Assembly: GCA_013399305.1 (NCBI GenBank)
Contig: VXAI01000038.1
Location: forward strand, 3,340,998-3,404,997
DNA from: Rostratula benghalensis
Taxonomy: Eukaryota > Chordata > Aves > Charadriiformes > Rostratulidae
Length of the DNA stretch: 64,000 bases
Direction of reading: 5' to 3'
The position numbers were made by a program, and so were the translations under genes. The notes beneath the pieces were generated by a model. That model ran no database searches, had not been told where the DNA came from, and worked only from the letters and a program-made list of their open reading frames with translations. Position 1 is the first letter of the stretch. The number at the start of each line of letters is the position of its first letter. Below, one piece after another: positions 24,142 through 36,807 of this stretch.

Positions 24142-25940
24142 GAAAAAAATCACCTGACAAGAATAACTCGTCTATCTCACATCTGCCATCAGTGCTGCAC
24201 TCCAAACACTCTTCATTCAGTCCTGCTTAGAGCATTGTGGCGAAACAGGACACTGCTTAGTGCATCCAACACCAACTTTCTTATTTTCTTTCTCAAGTTT
24301 ACCTGGGACACTTCCTGGATGAAGCAAAGCATGCCTCAGAGTGCAGTATGAGTGGAAAGCGCTCTAGTGAGACAGACCATAGCTGTCCAATGATTCTTTG
24401 CTGATGCTCTGGCCTCCAGGAGAATGCTGAACAGTCAGCTCACATGACAGTAGCTGTGGTCCTTGGTCAGTGTATAACTAATGTTCTCTTCTCCTCCGAG
24501 GTACAATGAGTGTTTCATATTTAAAAATCAAACAAAAACCCATGCTAGTCATCCACTTCCTAGTTACTGAATAAAACTGTGTTTAGTTGGAAATTCTTCT
24601 GTATATGGGCAGGAATGGGAGGGCATGTGCCCTCCTCTAGAGATCTAGATACCTAGGAGCAGTAAGCTACTGAGCTAATTTAATGATTCTTCTCTGAAAC
24701 ACCAGCAATTTAAAATTTTAAAAGCAGTTTTTCTGCAGAGATAAGCTTACTTGATTACTACAGATACACCAGGTAAAACTAAGTGGGTTTGCATTCAATT
24801 TGGCACAACCATTAGGGTGAGTAGTAATTTATTACTAACTGTCTACTTCAAAGTCACCTTTATCATTTATCACATATGCTCCCTGAAGGATTATTGTACA
24901 GAAAGCAAAACCATGACAAGGAGCTCAGAGCATTCAAGAGGACACTTTCTGATAAATGTCCCCCAAGACAGGGGATACACAGAAGGATCCCTGGTATGGT
25001 TTGCTTGGGAAAATGGCTGCAGCAAAGCAAACAGATACAGAAAAGACAGAACTTTCAGATATATTTCTCCCTGCCCCCTTCATTCCTTCATCTGTATCTT
25101 CTATGTAAACACTTGCAACTGTGCTGTGTATTCTGGGTATAATGACAAAAAATCCTTTATTTGCATTTTACCTTAATCTGATTTGTGGAAATGGGAACTT
25201 CAAGGTAACTCTCTAAAAAGGACATCTCTCCCAAAGGTAGAGCAAGTCCATAAACCATAGTACTGGCTTTCCTTTACAAGTGCTTTAGCTTCCTGGCACA
25301 TTGTCCAAAACAGTAAAATAATAACGAATATTGCAGAATCAGAAGAAAATTGCCTTTCAGTTACCAGGGATAATCTGTAGAACGCTCCAGCTTTCTTCCA
25401 GAATGAAGATGACCTCACCTCATTTTCAGATCTTTACAGCAAACACCACCAGATGTTTGTTATATTCATAGCAACATCACCCACCAATGGCTTTACTGGG
25501 GCAGTTTTTATTTCCCATCACCATCAGAAAAGTTTCTATTTTCAATTTTACTGCACAGGGCTTACTGAATTTGGCCTTTATATTCTGGAAATATTAGCAG
25601 AACTGGGAATGTGGAGAACTTAAGTTTTTGCAAGACCAATTTGTAGATACAGCTCTGACCATGTAGGAAAGGTAGATAAAACATCAATTAGGGTGTACAC
25701 ACAGAAAACAGCTTGTATGGGGTTCACTGTATTATACACACCACACCCCCCAATCCTAACAGGAAGCACAACTGCTCACATCTCATCACAGACAGACATA
25801 CATGCCTGTCTTTTCTATGAACCTACATTTTGTTGCAGATATCATAGGTCCCACATCAACTTCTAGTCTGCTGAACAGGCCTCCCAGAGGTGCATGAAAT
25901 TAAGCAGTAGCACTGTTTTACAGAAGTAACGCTGTCCATG
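24142..25940. other. Non-coding DNA, no feature recognised
   Basis: A 141-codon open frame on the plus strand (24,751-25,176) lies here. It has no family signature, splice support or promoter, and I treat it as chance. Confidence 0.5.
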
Positions 25941-25986
25941 TTTTAAGTATATTTACTTAAAAGTATATTATACTTAAAAGTATATT
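25941..25986. repeat. 17-bp tandem repeat abutting gap
   Basis: The unit tacttaaaagtatatta occurs at 25,954-25,970 and again (16 bases) at 25,971-25,986. A degenerate copy precedes it from about 25,941. The array runs straight into the run of N, so it is probably longer in the genome and the cause of the gap. Confidence 0.75.
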
Positions 25987-26186
25987 NNNNNNNNNNNNNN
26001 NNNNNNNNNNNNNNNNNNNNNNNNNNNNNNNNNNNNNNNNNNNNNNNNNNNNNNNNNNNNNNNNNNNNNNNNNNNNNNNNNNNNNNNNNNNNNNNNNNNN
26101 NNNNNNNNNNNNNNNNNNNNNNNNNNNNNNNNNNNNNNNNNNNNNNNNNNNNNNNNNNNNNNNNNNNNNNNNNNNNNNNNNNNNNN
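25987..26186. other. Assembly gap (200 N)
   Basis: Exactly 200 unknown bases. The round number suggests a placeholder rather than a measured length. Confidence 0.99.
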
Positions 26187-28236
26187 CGCTAAACGGCAAA
26201 GTTAGAAGGCTGATATCTTTCCTCCTACTCCTCTTCAAATCTGACTGTCATTATTTTCTACTGCTTTTGGTAGCTCCTCTGGGGCTGCAGGACCACAAAG
26301 TAAGCCAACATGTACATTTCCATGGAGTCACAAACCCTGACTAGATGACAGTTAACCCCAGTGGTCAGCTTGCTGAGGCAGAGTCACAAAGATATTTATA
26401 ATTCATTACTAGTGTGTTTGAATGCATTTCAAACATAGTTTATGCCCTGTGGCAGTTTTACAGCTTTTCACAGCAAAACTTCCTTCTTCTATAAATACCT
26501 ACCATTTCACTGAAGATAGTTTCTCTTCAAGAAGCCTACATTCTCCAGGTGCCCTGCAACTGAATTTGCACAAATGATGCAACTAATTCATAGCAAGTCT
26601 AAGCTACCATGCCCGCTGCCAATAATGAATCCTATTGCTCACATCTATTACTACTGTAAAAGGGTGGATTTTCTCCTTCTTCGTCATTGGAGAGACTTGA
26701 CCTTTAAGGAAGTTTGGAAGATTTTCTTCCCCAAAGAGATCTTGATGAAGCACATCAAACTATAAAGTATTGAAAAATGCGCACTTCCGCAGCTAGTGCA
26801 TCACATATGTCCCCACACTTGCATTTTCCGAATAATCAAGGATAACCCACATTGAACAAATTCACTATAATGTACTTCCTACATTTCATAAATTAGATTC
26901 CTCATGATCTTCTCCACTTAGCTCACTGATCTGTGGCTGCACCGTTCCATTTTGGTCTTTTAAGACTGCTATGTCAGCTCTAGCTCATTTTCCACAGAAA
27001 ACAACTGCAACTCTAAACCATTTCCGTAAGAAATGAGACTGGTCCTGCTTGCACAAAACTTAAAAAATAGGTAGGTCTACATACCAGTGCAGCTACAACT
27101 AATGAGGGAAAGACAAATTAGGATTCAGATTCATCTCTAGCATCAAGATTTATTTTCTTCAACCCCAGTATCCTCTTCCATTTCTTCTCTAGTTAGTCTT
27201 CACTAATCCAGGTAATTTAGAATTAGGACAATCTGAAACAAGAAAACTCCACACAATGTGGGTTTTTTTATATTTGTGCTAGACATCTGTCAGGATACTT
27301 CAATCCCATTCAAAGTTCCATCTCAGACCCACACTTTTTGGTCACTGCATACATAATGCATGAATTTATAGTATCACAAAGAGACATAATAGTCTATTTA
27401 GTCTGTTTAGAGCCGGCACTTGTTACCAGATTATTCATATGTGTTTTTTGTTATATCCTAATAATCGTTTTTATCTTTTCCTGACTGAAGGAGCTGAAGG
27501 GGGTTTGATTTTTGTTTAAGTGACGGAATTTAATATCTCTAGGAACAAGTATCATTATATTTGTTTTACCAGATTAGCACTAATCTATTTTAATATTATT
27601 ATAGAAAAAATGAGTTTAGTCTAGTGGCAAAAAGCACAGAGAAATCAGTAGCATTTAATGTCTCCTGTCCTGACAAGCATTATTTTGCTCGTTCATTTAA
27701 CTCTTGTGAACTCTTTATGCATGGTTCATTAGTGAAACAAAGCTTGCAGCCAGCAGCATTTATCCGTCTTCTCCCAAGCGTGCTCTTAAGGAATATATCC
27801 CTGCCTCTTGTTGATAATACTTTGCCACTAGGTGAAAACCTCTGAAAGAAAGATAAGAACCCTCTTGCCTCAACTGTGCCATTTATTCAAGAAAACTACT
27901 ATTTATAAGGAGGAAAAATACTTGAAAGTGTCTTTTGGGGGGGTGGAAAAAAAGAAAATGTAGTCAAGGTCATACTGCTTACATTTGAAAAGCAACTCTT
28001 ACCAGGACTGGTATCGGCACAGTTTCACTGCCTCAGAGGGATTTAGTAGTAGCTAATTTATCAGTTTACGGTATGTTGTTGGATTCAGTTGCAAAGGAGG
28101 TTTTTGTTTGGGTTCACTTTTTTGGTGGACCGTCCCCCCAGTGACCAGGAAAGCCTGTCCTAAAGCAAACACATAAGTCTAAGCCTTCTTGGTATTTTTT
28201 TAACAGTTCTAAGTTTCAAGTCAATGGATTTATAAT
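26187..28236. other. Non-coding DNA, no feature recognised
   Basis: A+T-rich sequence with only short unsupported open frames. Confidence 0.5.
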
Positions 28237-28261
28237 GGACCTGAAAGAAATCTTCAGGTCC
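28237..28261. repeat. 9-bp perfect inverted repeat
   Basis: GGACCTGAA at 28,237-28,245 pairs perfectly with TTCAGGTCC at 28,253-28,261 around a 7-nt loop. The sequence also faintly resembles an old CR1 tail ('ggacct..aaatctt..ggtccaccctgctc'), so the palindrome may have arisen within a decayed repeat. Confidence 0.85.
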
Positions 28262-28887
28262 ACCCTGCTCACCCAATGAAGTCTTAGGAGAAGAAATGCA
28301 GAAGAGGCCGAAGAATCACTAGGTAGTATTTCTGTGATTTAGCCACTGTTGACAGGTTTAGATAAATAAGCATCAGTCACAATCTTCAAGTGCTGGCACA
28401 GTACTTCCAGCACTCCTCCTACTTCCCTCATGTTGCTGAAAGGTATGGAATGAAGAGAAGTTTCAGTCAAAACACCTCACCGGCCTGGCAAAACGTAGAG
28501 ATGCCCATATGTTTTTTGGAAGCTACAAAATTCACATTTAAGTGACGTAACAGCCACTGGCCATGATGAGTTGGGAGCCTGGCAAGGAGTTTGGACACTA
28601 TAAATAGAAACTCATCTAAAGCACATAACCTCAAACTTGTTTATTTAATGAAGGGTTAAACTAGACCTACTGTTTTTTAGACATCGTTTTCCCTTATGTT
28701 TATTAAGTATGATACCTACCTTTTGGGCACAAAGTCCTTGCTAGCAACCTTTTCCATTTGAGTGCATTTCCCTACAGAGTTATTTCCAATAAGCACACAG
28801 CTCTGCATGTAAGTGCACGCACCCTCACCCATGCAATTCACTGAAAAAGCACCAAGTATTCATGTAAAACAGTAGCGCTTATCACTC

Positions 28888-29795
28888 AGAATCACAGTAT
28901 CAATGAATATCAGGGATTGGAAGGGACCTTGAAAGATCATTGAGTCCAATCTCCCTGCCAGAGCAGGAACACCTAGATCAGGTGACACAGGAATGCGTCC
29001 AGATGGGTTTTCAATGTCTCCAGAGAAGGAGACTCCACAACCTCTCTGGGCGGACTGTTCCAGTGCTCCGTCACTCTCACTGTGAAGAAGTTTTTCCTCA
29101 TATTTAAATGGAACCTCCTGTGTTCCAGCTTGCACCCATCGCCCCTTGTCCTATCATAGGCTGTCACTGAGAAGAGCATGGCTCCATCCTCCTGACACTC
29201 ACCCTTTCCATATTTATAAACATTCATAAGGTCACCCCTCAGTCTCCTCCAAGCTAAAGAGACCCAGCTCCCTCAGCCTTTCCTCCTCTGGGAGATGCTC
29301 CATTCCCTTCATCATCTCTGTAGCCCTGTCTTGGACTCTCTCAAGCAGTTCCCTGTCCCTCTGGAACTGAGGGGCCCAGAACTGGACACACTATTCCAGA
29401 TGGGGTCTCACCAGGGCAGAGTAGAGGGGGAGGAGAACCTCTCCCGACCTACTAACCACTCACCCTCTAATATACCCCAAGATGCCTTCTTGGCCACAAG
29501 GGCACAGTGCTGGCTCATGGTCATCCTGCTGCCTACCAGGACCCTCTAGGCCTCTTTCCCCTATGCTGGTCTCCAACAGGACGTTTCCCAACTTGTACTG
29601 GTACCTGCAGTTGTTCTTGCCCAGATGTAGGACTCTACACTTGTCCTTGTTAAATTTCATTAAATTTCTCCCTGCACAACTCTCCAGCCTGTCCAGGTCC
29701 CACTGGATGGCAGCATGGCCTTCTGGCGTGTCAGCCATTCCTCCCACTTTGGTGTCATCAGCAAACTGATAGCGCACTCTATTCCCTCATCCAAG
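28888..29795 (-). mobile_element. CR1 LINE, 5'-truncated, broken RT ORF
   Basis: This is the longest mobile element in the window. The plus strand starts with the complement of a CR1 3' end (agaatcac, then ggattggaagggaccttgaa). Translating the minus strand gives the C-terminal part of the CR1 ORF2 protein. At about 29,777-29,460 it has the reverse-transcriptase catalytic box in the context FADDTKVGG, followed by DTPEGHAAIQWDLDRLE and NLMKFNKDKCRVLHLGKNN. The frame then breaks and resumes at 29,227-28,973 with the tail [20 protein letters not shown] and LPREVVE-like [10 protein letters not shown]. Endonuclease and N-terminal RT are absent (5' truncation), so it cannot move by itself. TCACTC at 28,882-28,887 and 29,796-29,801 is a likely target-site duplication. 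Confidence 0.95.
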
Positions 29796-29801
29796 TCACT
29801 C

Positions 29802-30521
29802 CCTCAATTTTGTCCTGTTTAGCTTCACTGGTCGGATGAAAGCTGATTCAAGCTGCTTTAGTTTTTCTCAAAGTCTAAACCATTACCTGGAAAACTGTAG
29901 CACAGGCTTAATTGGACACACATCTGTTCCAGGCCTTACTGAACTATTCTATATCATTATAAAACACTGCTGAGTATAATGCAGTATTTTCCAGTTCATT
30001 GTTTAGGCACCAGCATGTTTACTTTGTCTATGAAAAAAAAAATTGTGAAAGGAATTCAGCATATTGTTGCCTGCAAAGGGGCATCAGTAAAAAGCCCATT
30101 ATCCTTCTTGTGATATTTAATTAATAGGACAATGGTTAAACACAACTTCATTCCTGTGTTGGTACAAGGTGAAGTACACCTCGTAATGAAGGAACAGCTG
30201 AGGTTTTCCACAGCAATGCATTTCCCATACATAAACCTGGCACTTCTCCTTCAAGAGTATTTTTCCTAGTACACAACTGAAGGGATTTTTTTTTTGCCTG
30301 AAAACTGAACTTTAGTCTTGCTGAAATTTCAAAAAAAAAAAAAATCAATACTAAAAAAGTAGATAATGAGAAGCTATGCTGCAGCACATTCTACCCCTCA
30401 TTTAAGCTGTTTGAAGTCCTGTGCAGCATACTTTGTGTACTTTTAGTCACGATGGAAATATCATCACTTAGGGAAATTCTTTCTCAATATCCATGAACTC
30501 TGCAGGAAGCAAAGTTTTCCT
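29802..30521. other. Non-coding DNA, no feature recognised
   Basis: Unique sequence between the CR1 and an A/C-rich tract. Only short A-runs are present (for example around 30,330-30,345). Confidence 0.5.
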
Positions 30522-30598
30522 CAAAAAAACCCCACAAACCCAAACAAACAAACAAACAAAAAAAAAACACAAAAAAACCCCCCCACCCAAACCACCAA
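30522..30598. repeat. A/C-rich (CAAA)n low-complexity tract
   Basis: The plus strand is almost only A and C: C-runs, then several CAAA units, an A-run, and an eight-C run. It may be a decayed poly-A-like microsatellite. Confidence 0.85.
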
Positions 30599-33500
30599 AA
30601 TCCACAACTGATGGAGCAAAAGACTTGGTTCAAAGTAGCCACGGACAATTTTTCTCTTTCTTCCTTCCAGCCACTTTTTTTTGGACTGGTTTTGTGACAC
30701 TGTTTCCAGATTAAGTATTTCAGCATACTGTAGAGCAACACTACATTTATGCTACCTACTCAGGTAAGGAAGCAACAGGCAAACTGACTAGCAAAAAACT
30801 TGTTAAAAATTTAAATTCTGTAACAAGCATTCATACTTGGATGTCACTTTTCTTTGGCTTCAGAAGAGTAGACGCTGCATTTAGATGCAGCTTATATCTA
30901 CACCAGATGGAGTGAAAAAATATTATTCAATGACTAATTCATGAAATTAACTTTTACAAATGCCTGGGTACCCATTTTGTTATGTATGTGTTATTAATAA
31001 AAACAACCATCACCATTGAGGCCTGAATGAATGAGCTAGAACGAATCTAAGTAGTCTCAAATCAAGCACACATTTTTGACCAAAGACAGGAGGCACCTAC
31101 ACACCACTGGCAATATGTGTTACATGTCCCTCCTTCCCAGCTTCTCTCCAAGCCATCAGAAGGGCTTCTTATTCTCCTAATGAAAAACCTTAGTCTACAT
31201 CCTCAGGCAATCAGACAGAAATCTCTGCTAAGATGATGGTCCTAAGAATGAAAGTCAAGAGAAACGCATTCAATTAATATCTGTCAGCTACTTCTGCTGC
31301 AGAGCTAGGGAAGTAAATTGTTACCTGAACTCTTCTCTTCTTGCTTATTAACAATTATTTACCACCAACTAAAGCAAGCTTCATGTGCAGCTATCAGCCT
31401 CTTTCCAATAGCTTTCAGGAACTTTTTCATACTGATAGTCATAAGAGCTTTATTTTTGGCTAAGTTACCTAATATAGGAATAGATCAGGTTATTTTGGGG
31501 GCAGATCATCTTCACTGCAGCAAAAAGCGAAATCTGGCCACTAATTTTGACTGTTAAAAAACTTGAAAACCACAACAAACATTGCAAATGTGTCAGCAGC
31601 ACGAAAGAAGTTTCAGCAGGGTGGTCAGCAAGACAGGAACTCATAAATCAGTCTGTGGCTACAATATGGGAACTGGTGGTTTCAGGCACATTAAGGGCCT
31701 TTGGAGATGAAATGGTAAGAAGCCAACTCATTATAGTGACAAACAGCACCCAGATGCTGGAACGTCTGCTCACAGAGCCGGACACCTGCCCTTGCAAAGA
31801 GCAACTGTTCTCAGCCTGCAGGCACAACAGCCGCATGGCTGGAGGACAGCTGGGCTGGCATCCTGGTACAGAAACAGCCGCTGCCCCAGCCAGCGGAGAC
31901 ATAAGCCCAGCCCAGCCCGGTGGCACTTGAACCCTTCAGTGCAGGGCACAATGGTCCTGTGTCCTACAGTAACAAAGGCAAGTATTTTCTTATGTGATGT
32001 TTGAAAAATGCAACCAAAGTCACTTTCCCTTCCCATTTTCCAAACAATCAGTTGATCAGTTGTTGATTTCTTGGAGCCCCAAGTTTTAATAGTTTATAGC
32101 AGAGAAAAAAAATCCTACTGATGACAAATATGAAATCCAGGAACACAGAAGCAAAGAAAAGGCTGATGTGCAATGTGCAAGCAATAAAGCTGAGAAGTAG
32201 TATTCGAATAGGCTCAAGTAGAAAGCCAAGTAAAAGATGGAGTCAAGGAATATGTTAAACAAGGGACGTAGTACAGAAAGGGCTGGTAATTGTAGACCCT
32301 GTGCCAGAGCTCCTTATGATGGCTTGAGAGAATAAGCTTCTGAAACGACTGCTTTCAGAAAAGACATACTGCTCTTCAGACAACTGGTGAGGTGTGGAGG
32401 CTATCAGGAGAAGATGCTCTTTTAGAGACAGAATAAAAAAAATAAATACAAGTACAGACAGAGTAGAATGCCCATTCTTTAAGGAAGTACGTTATCTAAT
32501 TAGATGTGCAAATTCCCTTAATAGGATCCACTGAAGGCTAGAAATAACATATGGGTAATCATATCATTAAACAGAAGGAGTAGCTTCTCAGACTCCTTTG
32601 ACTAAGTCGAGGCTCCCTACTTCATTCTCAAAGTTAGATGCCATAAATAATGCAAGTACCTCAGGCAACACATCACTTTTGTTTCATCTAGGTGTTTTCT
32701 AGTGAGTAGTACTGAAGAGACATTGGTAAAAAATGATGGTATTTCAAGTGAGAGAAACCAAGAGAATATGAAGTCAGCTAAGGTTACCTAAGGAGCATAA
32801 TGACTACTTGAATTATTTCTTAGGATTCATTCAAATCCAGGAGAAACTTTTCAACCCAACCATTTTCACTAATTCAGTGCCCCTGAAAAGAGCAGTTCAT
32901 TTAGGAATGGGACATTACAGCAACAGGCATGGATAAAGGACCTCTGTAGGTAACAATGAAAAGTCATTATGGTCAAGTTAAGGGGATCCAAGAAGCTGAC
33001 TGTCAGAGCACGCAACCAATTTAAGAACCGAGATAGTGCAAAGTTAGTTTCAGTAACAACTTGACACAACTTATCCTACCCACAAGCAATCAAAGACCCC
33101 TGCATACCTCTTACAAATACAACCACTGAAGAACGTGTTGAAGTGAAGGCACTATTGGGCCCAGCCTGGTGAGGCAGATGCAGCACTGGAAGAACCCTGC
33201 ATAAGCACTGCCTCTGCCCCAGCCCCTTCCACCCCATCCCAGCTCCACAACTCCAGAACTGCATTAGCACAATCAAGCACTCAAAGCTGAGTCCCTAGTG
33301 CATGTTGGAGTTGAGATTTAAGCTCACAAACCTACGCAAAATCCGTACTTAAAATAGAACTGTGATTTTTTTTACTAAAATCAAGTTTACCTTCCTCCCC
33401 CTCCCCCCCCTTTGTAAACACCACTCAGTTGATTTACTCATTTACAATAGTGAGCTTCTTGCCATCAAACCACATCCTATAGCTAGGGTTCAAAGATAAG

Positions 33501-35404
33501 TCTTTATAATTTTGAGATTCATAGACAAAAAAGCTTTTTAAGGCTTTTGTTAGCAGACGGAAAAAGCCGTAAATGCTGTAAATAACAGAAATAAGACCCT
33601 CTCCAATTACATTCTCCTAAGATTAGCAAAGACAGATGCCCACGTATCACAAAGCCGATAAACACCAAGTTAATCTGTAAGTACAATGACTACATTTTTG
33701 TGATTTAAATGTGAAGCTTAAGCTATAATATACCAATGCACTAAATGAATTTTAGCTTGCCAGGTATAACAAAACTGCTCAGTTTATTTTTAATTTCTTA
33801 ATTGAAGTTGTAAACTCTAAAATGCACGCCCATGTCAGTCATCCAGGCCTGAGCATGTTGTAGATCTGCATTTCTCAGTCACCTCAAAGATCACTCGTCA
33901 TGAATATTTCTTTCATAAACCATAGCACTTTATATCAAAGTCACACAAGATGAAGTTACTTGTTAATTACTGTAATTCCTTTTCTTCTTAAAAATGCTAC
34001 TTTGTTGACTAATAACTTAATTCCTTCTTTAAAAAAAAAAAAAAACACAACTGATTGCTTTGGAAACACAGAGAAATATACGCATCAACCAAAAATTTTG
34101 TCTCTGTAGCAAACTCAAAAAATGAGTCAAACCAAAAAGCTTATTCCCATTCAAACTGTAGTCTCATTTTCTAGAGTAAATCTGCCCATTGGGCTCATGA
34201 TAAAGGCAAAACCTAAAATAATATTACAAATAGGTCCATTGAGCGTGCAGCAAATTATGGCTTTTATAGGTGCAAGGGTAAAGCAGTTTTTATGGTAACA
34301 CTAAAATGACTGGTGGAAAACACTATAAAGCTTGCTGCTGCTGGTATAGAAGTACTCCATATTAAATAGGTAAAAAAAGTGTGCAAATGTCTATGAAAAT
34401 AATAGAAATAGTAACTATCAATTTCAGTAAATAGTTGGACATTCTTAGATATGTATTTCTTAAGTCTGTTACAGAAACAAAACCAAGACCAAATACTCCC
34501 TCAAAAGTCTTTGCTACTTTTGTTCTTATGCTTGCAACATGAGAGCAATACCAGCACAAGATACTGGCTGTATCTGTTGTACCTGTGCAAGTCTGTAATA
34601 CAGGGTCCATCTTCAAACCTAGAAGTAAAGCATTCCAGTTCATCCAAAACCTTTCATGAAAGCAAATCCAGCATCCTTTAATATTCAACTTTCATATTCA
34701 AATTGTAAGTGATCCTTAGATACTCAAAACACTCAAAAGAATATTCAAAACACAAAATGTTTTGACCACCACCTATAGAATAGCTGAGTAAAGCACTGAA
34801 GAATCTTTACAAATCTTCCATTGGTGCTTTTGAATAATTCCTCTTCTTGCAACTACACATTCTTAAAACCAGACTTCACAGAGAGAAGTCTAGTTCTGCA
34901 GGTGTTCACTGGAAACCTAATCTAGCCGAGTTCAATTACAGAATAGCAACCTGCCCTACTGCTGTTGAAAGGGGAGCAATTGTCTTTCCATTCTTTGAAA
35001 GAGAACTGAATCACAAAAACCAGAAAATATTGTCACCTTATTATCTAAAAATGAAACAGAGAAAGAATTTAAAGATTAATGACACATTGTTTTTTGACAC
35101 CTTTACCACAACCAGGCAAGTTTGAGAACCATTATATGAACTTTTTATGCCAAAATACTCTAAAACAGTTGCCACTGGACATACTGGTTAAATTCTCTGT
35201 TCTTGTTTTCTGTGTCAGGTTCAGGTTTTCACAATACAACAAATTTAAAGTTGCATCAGGAGTTAAAGAACAGGAGAATTATGGAGGCAACTACTTCATT
35301 CTTCTATTCTTTTAGCCACTTCTCTAACATGGCTGCAATTTGGCAGAAGTCTGATCAGCAGACCTGCAAAGAAAATATCCTCCCTCTCTAACAAAGATTT
35401 ATGA
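30599..35404. other. Non-coding DNA, no gene recognised
   Basis: Mostly A+T-rich. A G+C-richer island at about 31,760-31,930 contains an open plus-strand frame of 127 codons (31,547-31,930) and overlapping minus frames. The open frames on both strands point to low stop-codon density from G+C content rather than a gene. At 35,316-35,391 a good acceptor (attcttttag) precedes a short frame ending KENILPL and a stop; this is too little for a call. Confidence 0.45.
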
Positions 35405-35427
35405 TATTGAATTTTCAAAATTCAATA
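35405..35427. repeat. 23-nt near-perfect palindrome
   Basis: The 11-bp arms TATTGAATTTT and AAAATTCAATA flank a single central C. It is A+T-rich, so chance formation is plausible, but this is the tightest palindrome seen in the window. Confidence 0.9.
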
Positions 35428-36746
35428 GATGATGAAACACAATCCTATTAAACAGGGATTTTAATCTTTTTCTTATTGTGATGAATTATCAATATCATGC
35501 CTTATCAAACACATACAATATTAACTAAAAAAAAGTTCATGAGGGCTGTTGTGCTGTATCCAAGTTTTATTCTTCATGAATAGCTATTAATATCTACTAC
35601 AAAAATTACCATATGAAGAGGTGCCCTTCCACTTTTGCACCTTGATATAAAATAAAGGCCTCGCAACTATAAAAGCTGCTCATTGCTAACTAAACCATTT
35701 CTAGTTCTTGTTTGCCTAGAAGTGTCATCCTTCAAATACCGGTAGTGATTACTGCCTGACATGACAATCGTTATGCTTTCTGGCGGGTTTGTTTGGGGAC
35801 TTCAAGTATTTTTTCCTGAATCACCATTTAAAACAGAACTACCTCAGACAAAAGGACAATACTGCAGACCACTTCAAAGATCCATCTTATCCATGCTCCA
35901 TGACCATCCACACTGTACATGCAGAAACCAGAACAGACTCTCCATCTGAACCAGCAGGTACAGCTTTTTATCAATAGTTGTAAACACAGGTTTCACAATG
36001 TGCACTTAAGCTTATTACTTCTCATCTACCAGTTTTTCAACAGTTCCTTCATTTATAATGATAAATCAGTATTGGCAAAACTATTCAAACAATATTCATC
36101 TTGCTTAACAACTAACCAGTTTACTGAATTTAGATGTTCCTATTTATCATGTATCAAAAGTTAGATGTAACACAGGCTTAAGAAATACAGCTGCAGAGCA
36201 ACAAACATTAAACACTGTGGAAAGTAATAAATTACCAAAATGTGCTTTGATGTTAACTTATCACAGAGCTACAGCACATTCATTTGAAAAGTGGGAAAAT
36301 ATCCTGGCACTTAAACAAGTACAGTCAAACTCATTGATTTCCAATCTCTACATTACAAGTGTCAGAAAATAACACAAAAATAAGAACAAGCTCACATTTT
36401 TGCAATGAAGCTCAGCTACAAGACTGTGTTCTTAAGAACGTATATATGCTGGTTTAACAATTGCAGTAGAAGATATTAAGAGACAAAAATCAATAACGGG
36501 ATGGTCTAGTTGTAAAGTTCTTGCAATATTTAGGGCTGCAAAATGGCACAGAATTGGTCAAACTGTAATCCATATTCAGCATTATATACAGTACTTGCTA
36601 GCGATTTCATCACTATTTGGTTCTAGCTCTTCAACACAGCTACTCTTATTTTTTTACCAAGAATAAACACTAAACTTCAAATCATGTCTTTGTTTGGTTG
36701 CTTGTTTTGGCGGGTTTTTTTAAAACTACTTTATCTTTCTTTACAG

Positions 36747-36807
36747 AAAGAATTTGCACCCATGGCTTTTGGAAGACAGATGAGCTTGGGAGATCGTGCT
36801 ACTTACA
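36747..36807 (+). other. Candidate 61-nt exon, plus strand
   Basis: A strong acceptor (ctttatctttctttacag) and a consensus donor (aca|gtaagt) bracket 61 nt. Phase 0 reads KEFAPMAFGRQMSLGDRATY and leaves one base. Phase 2 is also open (RICTHGFWKTDELGRSCYL); phase 1 has a stop. The splice pair is among the best in the window. I do not recognise either peptide, and no neighbouring exon can be joined with confidence. It could be a real coding exon of a long-intron gene, a non-coding RNA exon or a decoy. Confidence 0.3.

Noticed and set aside
24751..25176. 141-codon plus-strand open frame
   Set aside because: No family signature or splice support, with a second frame open in the same stretch.
28237..28300. 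Possible further old CR1 tail
   Set aside because: Only about 30 bases resemble a CR1 3' end and most of that is explained by the palindrome.
29295..29769. 84- and 95-codon plus-strand open frames
   Set aside because: Both lie antisense inside the CR1 at 28,888-29,795.
31547..31930. 127-codon plus-strand frame in a G+C-rich island
   Set aside because: The island is open in several frames on both strands, which points to composition rather than coding. It has no CpG-island or promoter structure.
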